Shown: positions 16,717-25,600 of the stretch, piece after piece | Layout: each line of letters starts with the position of its first letter | How positions within the stretch are numbered: the first letter of the stretch is position 1 | NCBI GenBank assembly: GCA_019359045.1 | Contig: JAHHIA010000007.1 | Coordinates: 1 to 64,000, forward strand | Origin: Scytolyngbya sp. HA4215-MV1 | Lineage (GTDB): Bacteria; Cyanobacteriota; Cyanobacteriia; Leptolyngbyales; Leptolyngbyaceae | Direction of reading: 5' to 3' | Length of the DNA: 64,000 nt | Notes under the pieces: generated by a model | The model's database searches: none | Told to the model about the DNA's origin: nothing | Seen by the model: the letters and a program-made list of their open reading frames with translations, nothing else | Program-made: the position numbers and the translations under genes

Positions 16717-17135
16717 CGCTTGGAACTCCGGTTGAAGACTGCCGTGGAATTGGTTTCCTTTGGCGTTACTTCTCTATCAAAAGCAGTAGCTGCCTGAGTT
16801 CAAACCTGAGAATGCCTGTTTTGTTCTGACTTTTGAATGATGCGTGTGCTGAGTTACGATCGCCCCACTCAATCTAACCATTACACCCATTAGAGGAACG
16901 ATCGCCTTCATCAAGCGATCTCCTCTCCACACTTGCGATCGCCCACCCCTTTAACGATTCGTACCTCCTGCACCTATAATTGGCCTTTTTCTGTCGCAGG
17001 TTATCGAATGGGTGATCGGATCGCACCTGATTTGGGAGGAACCCTCCAATTCTCTAAATCAGGGTAAGCTGGTGTCAGGTCATTGATAGGCTAAGAGCTA
17101 GCGATGAGCTTACGCAGTGGAGGATTGGAGCACGT
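16717..17135. other. Divergent intergenic region
   Basis: About 420 bases between the endolysin gene (minus) and the MNT-HepT module (plus), presumably holding both promoters. The MNT start is preceded by GGAGGATTGGAG. A dyad, GTAAGCT...AGCTTAC (about 17067-17114), lies just upstream of it and could be the module's operator. Confidence 0.45.
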
Positions 17136-17447
17136 ATGCCAGCTATTGACATTCCTCAACAAAAGGTGGCAGATTTGTGCCAACGATGGAAGATTACGGA
17201 GTTTGCGCTGTTTGGTTCGGTATTGCGAGAGGATTTTCACCCAGAGAGTGATATCGATGTATTAGTAACATTTGCTCCTGAAGCTGCTTGGACTCTGTTT
17301 GATCATGTAGAGATGCAAGATGAGCTAGGAGTTTTGTTTGGGCGAAAGGTGGATTTGGTTAGCCGTCGGGGTATTGAGCGCAGTCGAAATGATCGTCGTC
17401 GCCAAGCAATTTTAGAATCTGTCAGACCGTTTTATGTCGCCTCGTGA
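17136..17447 (+). CDS. mntA: MntA-type nucleotidyltransferase antitoxin
   Basis: A 103-residue minimal nucleotidyltransferase with FGSVLREDFHPESDIDVLVT, the GS..R...SD.D core. In MNT-HepT modules this enzyme silences the HEPN toxin by AMP transfer to a tyrosine near its active site. The reading frame overlaps the next gene by 14 nt, and the ribosome site GGAGG is good. The protein is closely similar to the second copy at 32193-32528 (shared segment CQRW.ITEF..FGS). Confidence 0.9.
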   Translation: MPAIDIPQQKVADLCQRWKITEFALFGSVLREDFHPESDIDVLVTFAPEAAWTLFDHVEMQDELGVLFGRKVDLVSRRGIERSRNDRRRQAILESVRPFYVAS

Positions 17448-17763
17448 CCTGGATTATGTTGCTGATATTTTGGCGGCTGCCCGTTTGATTCAAACATTTT
17501 TAGTGGGCAGAGATTGGAGTGGGTTTGAAACCGATTTGATGTGTCAGTCGATTCGGCAATTAGAAATCATTGGAGAGGCAACAAAGCGCCTCTCAGTAGC
17601 CTTTAGAGACCATCATCCTGATCTTCCCTGGCAAAAGATGGCGGGTATGCGAGATATTTTGATTCATGCCTATGATGCGGTGGATTTAGACGAAGTTTGG
17701 AATGCAGCCAATCAATCGATTCCACGATTGATTGAGCAGCTTGAACCGCCAGGTTCACTGTGA
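17434..17763 (+). CDS. hepT: HepT-type HEPN ribonuclease toxin
   Basis: A 109-residue HEPN-domain (DUF86) protein. The RNase motif R-x4-H is intact as RDILIH followed by AY, the usual position of the AMPylated tyrosine. The N-terminal helix (DYVADILAAARLIQTFL) and QSIRQLEIIGEATKRLS are typical. It is predicted to cleave RNA when not restrained by the upstream MntA. The module appears complete. A 21-base tandem-repeat tract starts about 75 bp after its stop. Confidence 0.9.
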   Translation: MSPRDLDYVADILAAARLIQTFLVGRDWSGFETDLMCQSIRQLEIIGEATKRLSVAFRDHHPDLPWQKMAGMRDILIHAYDAVDLDEVWNAANQSIPRLIEQLEPPGSL

Positions 17764-17837
17764 TTCAAGAATTTGATGGGCGATCGTGCTACCCCTCAGC
17801 GATCTCACGCATCAACCAGGAGATTGTCATTCCTACA

Positions 17838-18054
17838 CCCGCGATCGTTCTCGTAGTCGAGGCAGAGCTTACTCCTACTCAAGCTGTCGTTACATTCACA
17901 GAAGCGGTAGTTATGTCTGCACAAGTTGTCGTTCCGTCCAAACAAGCTGTTCTAATTTCCGCGTGGGTTGTCGTTACTTCCGTAGAAGTTGTCGTTAGGA
18001 ATGATGAAGCTGTCGTTATTTCCGCTTCACCGGACGTTACTAACGGTGAAGCGA
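17838..18054 (+). repeat. 21-bp degenerate tandem repeat array (about 10 units)
   Basis: Consecutive 21-base units approximate GAAGCTGTCGTTACTTCCGCA and carry many substitutions. Because 21 is a multiple of three the tract stays open on both strands (a 110-aa plus ORF at 17760-18092 and an 80-aa minus ORF), giving AVV.SAQ-like heptads. I do not call either a gene. A closely related array follows the second MNT-HepT module (32969-33135). Confidence 0.75.
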
Positions 18055-18092
18055 TCGTGGAGTTTATCGACTCAATTGTTATCGATGTCTGA

Positions 18093-18551
18093 GTAAATGC
18101 AAGATCGCTCTTTTTAATCAATGCGATTTCAAGATAATTTATACATTGGTTTTTCCCTCAAATTTTCATGCGCTTGCCTTGGGGCATCTCTCAAAAGAAC
18201 TGCTTACAAACATCTATCATTTTCTACAGAATGATGGATTTTAAATTCCTGTCGCACTATGCTCGATTGGCAAACTCTTACTTATCAACACTGGCTTGCT
18301 CTGGACTGCTAAAGAGGGATAAATCTTAAGTTATCTGTCTCCAAACAGTTCTAACCAATAAAATATAAAAATTATTTGTTTAAAGAACAATTTCAGCCAA
18401 TATTATTTAATAGACTTGTCGAGTAAAACAACAAAAATAAACTAAGATCTCTGCTAAGAGAGCTACAGCATTTTTTGGAAATTGATTAAAATGTCTTCTG
18501 GGCAGGGCTTTCAAAGACCTTTCTTTATATTGCTAGACAACTCTAATTCAT
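18093..18551. other. AT-rich convergent intergenic region
   Basis: About 460 bases between the repeat array and the 3' end of the 138-aa gene. No supported ORF. The base composition is more AT-rich than the flanks. No clear terminator hairpin. Confidence 0.45.
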
Positions 18552-18968
18552 TTAGCAATTACGGAGATATATTTCCCTTAGAAGGCTTGATATTTCTCGC
18601 TTAAGACTAGATAAAACCTCGTCAGAAATTCCAGTTTTCTTAGAAGTAACATCTAACAAATTCACGGAAATTTCTTGGAGGACAGTTCCTATTTTAAGAA
18701 TGTACTCGTAGTAATCTTCATCATACTGCTCACCTTCCTCTTTTAGAAGAAGCCAGTTTAATAATGCATCACTGGAAGCCTCTATCGAATTGTTAAAACG
18801 AGCATCCGCTGATCGATGAAGCTCATTTCCAATTTCTTCACGAACGTTTTCCAGCCTTGGTATAATTTCTTGCAAATTGTGTATATCATCAGCCGCAATT
18901 TGAAGAGCTGACATTAATAATTCAAATTCATTTTTCTTTTTACACTTTTCAGGTCTTTTCGTAGACAT
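18552..18968 (-). CDS. 138-aa helical hypothetical protein, third gene of the nSTAND operon
   Basis: A charged, nearly all-helical protein of 138 residues (FELLMSALQIAADDIHNLQEI..., SSDALLNWLLLKEEGEQYDED...). No family recognised; no signal peptide or membrane helix. It starts 46 nt after the stop of the nSTAND1-WD40 gene on the same strand and lies before an AT-rich intergenic region, so it is probably the last gene of that operon. It could be an accessory or regulatory subunit. Confidence 0.65.
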   Translation of the reverse strand: MSTKRPEKCKKKNEFELLMSALQIAADDIHNLQEIIPRLENVREEIGNELHRSADARFNNSIEASSDALLNWLLLKEEGEQYDEDYYEYILKIGTVLQEISVNLLDVTSKKTGISDEVLSSLKREISSLLREIYLRNC

Positions 18969-19014
18969 AAAACCTCAAAAAATACTGCAGAGTCTACTAT
19001 TGAGAAACAAGATA

Positions 19015-22000
19015 TTAAGACTTAATATTTCCTATATACCTTTTACATATCTTAAATAGATTTCTATGAGATTGTACATCTCTTGTCAAATAGTTCTTTA
19101 GGATTGCACATCCTTCTGTCAGGAGAATATCACTATCCTTAGGATGAGTCAAGATATTTTCTTTATACTGGTTGATTTTCCAGATCCTAATCATGCCACC
19201 TTCCTCGGCAGAGGCCAAAAACATCTCTAAAATAGATCCAGAAATATCATTTGATGGACGTCTAAAAGAAATTCGCGTTACTGCTCCACTATTACCATCT
19301 AGCAACTCCTTAGGCTTTTTTAAAGAAGCTTTGCTTCTGCGCCATTCTTTCAATAGCTCATCTATCTCCCAAATTTTAATATTTGTACTTGACTCAACCG
19401 TAGCTATCAACTTTCCATCCGTACTGAAAGTTACATAATAGAAGCTATGATCTCGATCTACAGCTCTTCCAATCAATTCGCCTTTTGAGTTTCTTAAATA
19501 AATATTGCCATTATCATCACAGGATACAACCATGTCTCCTTGGGGACTAAAGTCTACTGAAAAAGTAGTGCCTAGATGGGATTGGACAATATCTTGAGAT
19601 GTATCAATAAAAGTTGGCTTTGGTACTTTCTCTTTAATATCCCAAAAAGCAATATTAAATTTACGCTCGGTGCCAGTTGTAACTAAAAGTGATTCATTGT
19701 TTGGGCTAAAGGCTATACCTAATACTTGATCTGTGTGTCCTGAGTCCTTGAGGATACGAAAAATCCTTCGAGTCTTTAAATCCCAAATAATAACTCCACG
19801 ATTCAGACCAGAAGCTGCAAGCTTTTGATTGCTTTTGCTAAATCTTACGTCATAGACGTAATCTCCATAGTTAAAACTATGAATTAGGTTTCCTTTTATA
19901 TCCCAAACCTTCACAGTTTTATCAATACTGGCAGATGCAAATAATTGACCATCAGAGCTGAATCTGATTGACCTAATAATATCATTATGCTTTTTGATGG
20001 GAGCGGATACCTTATTCTTCGCTAGATCCCAAATTCTAATACTTCCATCTTCTCCACCTGAAACGATTGTTTTTCCATCTGGGCTAAAACTCAAGCCATA
20101 AGCCCCTCCTGCATGTGCTTGAATTCTATCTCGCTCTTTTACATTTAAAAAAACAGTCTGAATTCTTTGCAAATCAGAAGAATCTTCACGTCCAATTTCT
20201 CTAAGTTCACTCAAAGTCTCTATGCTGGCTTCTAAGGCTTCGAGCTGTTTGTGAACGCTGAGTAATGTTTCAGCTTTTCCGATCAATACTCCTGATATTA
20301 GAGCTTTTTGTTGTGATTCTTGAGCTAATCGTGCCTGAGAAAATAATCCTAATCCAAGCGAGGTTACTGCCAATACCCCTGCGACGATTGCAAATCTTGT
20401 TCGTTGCTGTTCAGATTTCAGCCTCTTCTGCTCCTCTGTCAATGCTTTTTCTGTAGCTTTACGAGTTTCAGATTCCGCGATCACTGCTTCATCGGCTTTT
20501 TGACGAGCTTCTTCTTCTGCGTTTGCCCTTGCTTCTGCTATCTCCCTTAATTTTCGTTCTTGTTCTAGCTTTTCATTGGCTTCGAGATCGTGATTCTCTC
20601 GACTGTATTGTAAATATTCTGTTTCCACCTTAGGTAGTCTAGGCTGATCGCGTTTGATCCATTCCTCAAAAACTGCTAATCGCCCTAGAGATAGTAGATA
20701 GTCTTTTGATTGCTGCTGGTCTTGCCATTCCTGACAATCATTGGTGAGTTGATTACGCAAACGAATCGCTTGACGGTTCTCTTGAATCAGTTGCTTGAGT
20801 AACGGCCATTGAGTCAAGAGTGCTTCGTGGGCAACCTCCACGGCTTTTTCATTGGTTACAATCAACCGCTGCTTGACCAGTTTTCCAACCACCCGATCCA
20901 CCTGTTCCGGGGCGTCAGAGATCGCTCTTAATTGCTCCCAGCCAGCTCTTTTTCGTGTCACTTCCTGATCCTGACCAAGCTGAACCAGTTCCATCATCAA
21001 TTGACGCAACAAAGCTTGCTCTGTGGGAGTGAGTTGACAGTAACTTGCATCCGCATGGCGTGCCAGCGCTCCTTGCACTTCTCCAATCGCTGTATAAGCT
21101 TCATGGGTGAGCTGCTTTCCAGTTCGTCGCTGCCACAGTTCTGTGAGGGCAAATTCTAAAAGTGGTAAATTTCCTGGTTCAGATTCCACATCCTGTAAAA
21201 TCCGTTGCACCAAGCCTGCCTCAAACGTCACTCCTAACTTTGCTGCTGGTTGCTCAATGACCGCTTGCAATTCGTCCCGGTTCATGGCTCCCAGCTTTAT
21301 ATCCCCTGTCTGTAAAATATCAGCGAAAGGACGGTAGGACAGGGCATTGCCCAAAAAATCTGCTCGCATGGTAGCTACCAGCACCAATAGGGGTGGCGTA
21401 GCCTGGACAGCAGAGAGGTTAGCCAGTAAGCAATCCAGAAACTGATTGCGAGTTGAATCTTCCGTGCAAAGGGTGTACAACTCCTCAAACTGATCCGCAA
21501 TCAGTAAGATGCGATGCTGGGGATGGTGTTGCTGAATCTGGGCAACCACATCCTTTAGCGATACTTCCCCATTGCGCAAAAAGTTCGCTAACTTGCGGGC
21601 TTGGGCAATCTGATCCGTGGCATCTTGCTCCGGCTGGTACAGTGGCACCAGTGCCAGGGAAAGTGCATGAAACGGGTCTTCCCCTGGTCGAAAATGGGTA
21701 AATAACCAGTGCCCTGCTCGTTGCAACTCGGGCACCAATCCGGCAAAGACTACCGACGACTTGCCACTGCCCGATGCTCCCAAGACTGGAATAAAAGCAA
21801 GGGTCTGAACGGCTTGCACCAGTTCAGTCACAACGGTTTGTCGCCCAAACTGGACAGCTTGCACCAATTCAGTCACAAACACGTCTCGCCCAAAGAAGAA
21901 CTCCGCATTGTCGGGACCGAAGTGAAATAAGCCGCGATAAGGGCAGGGTAGAGTGTCAGCCTGTGCCGCAGACTCTACCGGGGCAAGACTGGATTCTTCC

Positions 22001-22161
22001 CGGTAGTAGTAATAGTTGTAGATGATGTGACGGGACTGGTCGATCGCCGCATTCCCCGCTGCACTCACCACGGCAACGGGATTCTCATCGCCCGAAACCG
22101 TCACATCTCTGACAGACTGTTGTTGATGTACTGGCAGATTGTCAGAATCTGGCTGATTCAT
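19015..22161 (-). CDS. nSTAND1 NTPase with C-terminal WD40 propeller
   Basis: A 1048-residue protein. In order: an N-terminal beta motif (RDVTVSGDENPV...AAGNAAIDQS, about 18-45), a short YNYYYYRE segment, an nSTAND1-type AAA+ module beginning CPYRGLFHFGPDNAEFFFGR with Walker A GASGSGKSS near 130 and ILLIADQFEELY as Walker B, a coiled coil (520-600), one membrane helix (RFAIVAGVLAVTSLGLGLF) and about seven WD40 repeats to about residue 1010. Such STAND proteins are sensors that oligomerise on ligand binding and trigger an effector. The ATG overlaps the stop of the 73-aa gene. Fifteen residues (..FGRxxxVTELVQAVQ) are tandemly duplicated before Walker A. Confidence 0.88.
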   Translation of the reverse strand: MNQPDSDNLPVHQQQSVRDVTVSGDENPVAVVSAAGNAAIDQSRHIIYNYYYYREESSLAPVESAAQADTLPCPYRGLFHFGPDNAEFFFGRDVFVTELVQAVQFGRQTVVTELVQAVQTLAFIPVLGASGSGKSSVVFAGLVPELQRAGHWLFTHFRPGEDPFHALSLALVPLYQPEQDATDQIAQARKLANFLRNGEVSLKDVVAQIQQHHPQHRILLIADQFEELYTLCTEDSTRNQFLDCLLANLSAVQATPPLLVLVATMRADFLGNALSYRPFADILQTGDIKLGAMNRDELQAVIEQPAAKLGVTFEAGLVQRILQDVESEPGNLPLLEFALTELWQRRTGKQLTHEAYTAIGEVQGALARHADASYCQLTPTEQALLRQLMMELVQLGQDQEVTRKRAGWEQLRAISDAPEQVDRVVGKLVKQRLIVTNEKAVEVAHEALLTQWPLLKQLIQENRQAIRLRNQLTNDCQEWQDQQQSKDYLLSLGRLAVFEEWIKRDQPRLPKVETEYLQYSRENHDLEANEKLEQERKLREIAEARANAEEEARQKADEAVIAESETRKATEKALTEEQKRLKSEQQRTRFAIVAGVLAVTSLGLGLFSQARLAQESQQKALISGVLIGKAETLLSVHKQLEALEASIETLSELREIGREDSSDLQRIQTVFLNVKERDRIQAHAGGAYGLSFSPDGKTIVSGGEDGSIRIWDLAKNKVSAPIKKHNDIIRSIRFSSDGQLFASASIDKTVKVWDIKGNLIHSFNYGDYVYDVRFSKSNQKLAASGLNRGVIIWDLKTRRIFRILKDSGHTDQVLGIAFSPNNESLLVTTGTERKFNIAFWDIKEKVPKPTFIDTSQDIVQSHLGTTFSVDFSPQGDMVVSCDDNGNIYLRNSKGELIGRAVDRDHSFYYVTFSTDGKLIATVESSTNIKIWEIDELLKEWRRSKASLKKPKELLDGNSGAVTRISFRRPSNDISGSILEMFLASAEEGGMIRIWKINQYKENILTHPKDSDILLTEGCAILKNYLTRDVQSHRNLFKICKRYIGNIKS

Positions 22162-22379
22162 GGGTCAGTTGGGGCATCTATGACAATGGGTTTTCTGATG
22201 GCTGGCTGGCTGATGGCTTCAGATTCATCCACCTTCTCCACCAAATTGATCACACCCGGATCTCGGTCATTTCGAGGAGAGCGAGGTCCATCTGCGGTTT
22301 CTGTTTCAACCTCCGGAACAATGGGCTGACGAATCACTTCAGGCTCTTTTGCATCGGGCACTTTCGGCTCTTCACTCAT
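22158..22379 (-). CDS. 73-aa acidic/proline-rich protein, first gene of the nSTAND operon
   Basis: The start at ATG 22379 is chosen because GGAGA lies upstream and because earlier codons add an unrelated 12 residues. The product is a disordered, charged peptide (MSEEPKVPDAKEPEVIRQPI, ... RDPGVINLVEKVDESEA...) with no domain. Its TGA overlaps the ATG of the nSTAND1 gene (ATGA), which implies translational coupling. It may be an interaction tail or a dissociable inhibitor of the STAND protein. Confidence 0.65.
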   Translation of the reverse strand: MSEEPKVPDAKEPEVIRQPIVPEVETETADGPRSPRNDRDPGVINLVEKVDESEAISQPAIRKPIVIDAPTDP

Positions 22380-22641
22380 GGTATGTCTCCCTGCAATTGC
22401 AATTATTTTAGTCATTCAGTGAGCGACTGACAAAACATTGAACATTCTGACGCGCGCTCCTATCCTAGTGCATGTGCCAGCCTATTCAATCCTCATCTCC
22501 CGACCCCTACTCCTAAACCTATCCATTACACAAGCGTCAGTGAAACCTTTGTCTGGCTTGGCTTGCCCTCATCCCCCAGCCCTTTCTCCCAGAAAGTGAG
22601 AAGGGGAGCCTGAAATCCTCAGGGGAGAGGGCGATTTTACA

Positions 22642-25600
22642 CTAAACATTGATCGCCCCCAGGGCAGTTAACGTCGATCTCTGGGCGGGGGTTAACCCGA
22701 TCGCCCCGGTAATAGTCATCCCTTCGTAAGGACGATCGACGCTCAAGATTTTCAGGCAGGCTCCAGTCTTACTATCCCAGATCCGGATGCTTCCATCTTC
22801 ACTACAACTGGTAATTATTCCTCCTTTGTGATTAAACGTAACCATCCATACAATCTGTTGGTGTCCGGTCAACGTTTGCAAACAGGCTCCGGTCAACCCA
22901 TCCCACAACTTCACCTGGCAATCCTCACTGCCACTAGCTAACGTGGCTCCATCCGGACTAAACGCGATCGATCTCACTCGATGGGTATGTGCCTGCCAAG
23001 TACGGACACATGCTCCGGTTTGCAGATTCCAGAGTTTGATGGTGCGATCGCCACTGCCACTTGCCAACCACTTGCCATCGGGACTGTAGGCGACCGACAG
23101 CACCCAATCTGTATGCCCTTGCAAAGTTTGTAAACAGTCGCCCGTGTTCACATCCCAAATTTTCACACTGTGGTCATCACTACCACTGGCAATTGTCCTG
23201 CCCTGTGGACTCATCGCCACAGACTTAACCCGCTGACGATGTCCGACTAAGGTTTTCAAACATTCGCCTGAACGCACATCCCATAGTTTGATCGTTTTAT
23301 CACCACTACCACTGGCTAATAGGTGACCCATGCCCGATGGCAGACTCAGGTCAATGGGACTAAACGCGATCGTCTGTACCCAATCCCTGTGACCCCAAAA
23401 TGTTTTCAACCACTCAGATGTATGAGCATTCCATAACTGAATCGTGTGGTCATCACTGCCACTGGCGAACCACTTGCCGTCCGGACTAAACGCCACCGAT
23501 GTCACCACATCACTGTGACCTGCTTGAATTTTGATACACTGACCTGTTTCGATATCCCACAGTCGAATGCGTTGATCTTTACTGCCACTGGCTAATCTGC
23601 GATCGTCGGGACTAAAGGCAATGGAAGTGATCCAGTTACTATACGATTCAATCGTGGTTAAACATTGACTCGATTGAATCTCCCAAATCCTGACTGTCTG
23701 GTCGTCGCCACTGCTGACGAGTGTTCTCCCATCGGGGCTAAAGTTCACTAACCAAACTCGATAAGTATGCCCCTGAAAGATTTTGAGACATTGGCGAGTT
23801 GTGACATCCCAGACTCTGATCGTTTTATCTTCACTGCCTGTTGCCAGAAATTGACCATCGGCGCTAAATGCAACTGCCCAAATTTTAGTCTTCTCATCCA
23901 GGAGTGTGCCCACGCATTCCCCCGTCTGCACATTCCAAAATTTCACCCTTTGCTCATCACTCCCGGTGACCAACGTGGTGCCATCTGGACTTAACGCCGT
24001 AGACAGCATCCAGTTAACGTGGGTGGTAATAGTTTGCGTACACTCGCCGGATGGAAGCTGCCAGAATCGAATGGTTTGATCATCGCTCGTGCTAATTAAG
24101 GTCTGCTGATCGGGACAAAAGATCACGGTTAGTATGCGATCGCGATGTCCCTGCAACGTCTGAATGCACTGCCAGGTTGACAGATCCCACAACCGAATCA
24201 CAGGATCATTGCTGCCGCTGGCTAACTGTTGACCATTCGGGCTAAAAGCGATCGTTTGGATGCTACTCGTATGTCCCTGCAAGGTTTTGAGACATTGCCC
24301 ACTTTGCCCATCCCAGAGTCGAATGGTTTGATCTATACTGCCACTCGCCAAAATTTTCCCATCGGGACTAAACGCCACACATCTTACCCAGGCAGAATGC
24401 CCTTCCAAAATTGCTATCTGCCGCTGATCGGCAATGTGCCACAGCAAAAGATTACGGTCAATCCCGATCGCCAAGAGGGTGCCATCAGGGCTAAAAGCAA
24501 CCGCCAAAATATCTCCCAGGGTTTGTGTAAAAACTGATTTCGTCAAATCTGCATGGGCAAAATTCACCCCATGCAAGTTCACACCCTGTAAGTAAACCTG
24601 CCATACGGTCAAATGGGAGAAATCATACCCACTCAAGTTCACATCGAGTTGACTGAACAAATTTAATAAGTTTCCGGCTGCATAGCCGGGAAGTTGGGAA
24701 GGTCGAGCTTTGAGAATAGACAACGTCTGATCAAGTTGCTGTTTTACCGCTACCTGGTTGCCTAAATGCATCTGCAATTGCGCCAAAACTGGCTTTAGAA
24801 TCAATCGAGCTTGAGTATTGCGCAAATAGTCTTTGGTTTGTGCCTTGCTGAGGGCGTGGCTGTCGAATAATGCAAAGTTTCCTTGCATCAATTCACGACT
24901 AATGTGTTCGATCAAGCGTTCTGTGACATATTCCATCACCACAGGTTGCTGGGTAAACATCGCGATTTTGCCGGTCAGGGGAGAGATCATCTTTTCGATC
25001 AAAGATCGCTGTTGCAAGGATTCCAATGATTCCAGTAGTGCTCGTGGCGCAGCAGGCGACACCAGATCTTCGCGCAACGTTGACAGGGATGCCCATTCCC
25101 GTTCGATCGCCAACCAGTACATCATCTGCTGCTCAAGAACTGTCAGCCGATTGAACTGCTGCTCCAGTAAATCCGAAATATCCCCAAAAACAACGCTGCC
25201 CTGTTCTAAAAACTGAGCGACATCCCCATCAAATAATTCTTGAATTGTGGTTGAGGCAATTTTCAGTGCCAGTGGATTGCCAGAATAATAATCAATTAAG
25301 GTGCGAGTGTGGGTTTCTAACGATGAAAAGCCTTTCTCTTTTAGAATTGCCTGGGCGTTTTCTGGGTCTAAGCCTGCCAATCGCAGCGATCGAATCGGTA
25401 AGGTTTTACCCTCTTTCGCATTCAGACCGCCCGGTTTTTCTCGGCTTGTCAGTACCAAGCAACTCTGATGTCGGCTTTCGCCCACACTTTGAAAAAACTG
25501 GGCATAGTCTTCATAGCCTTCTCGATAGGAGCCGGCTCGGTCTCCGGTACACAAAATCGATTCCACATTGTCTAACACCAGCAAACAACGGGAATGCTGC

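Noticed and set aside
17838-18054. CRISPR array
   Set aside because: Units are contiguous 21-mers with no spacers, and no cas genes are in the window.
17760-18121. 110-aa plus and 80-aa minus ORFs in the 21-bp repeats
   Set aside because: Repeat-driven open frames on both strands with low-complexity products.
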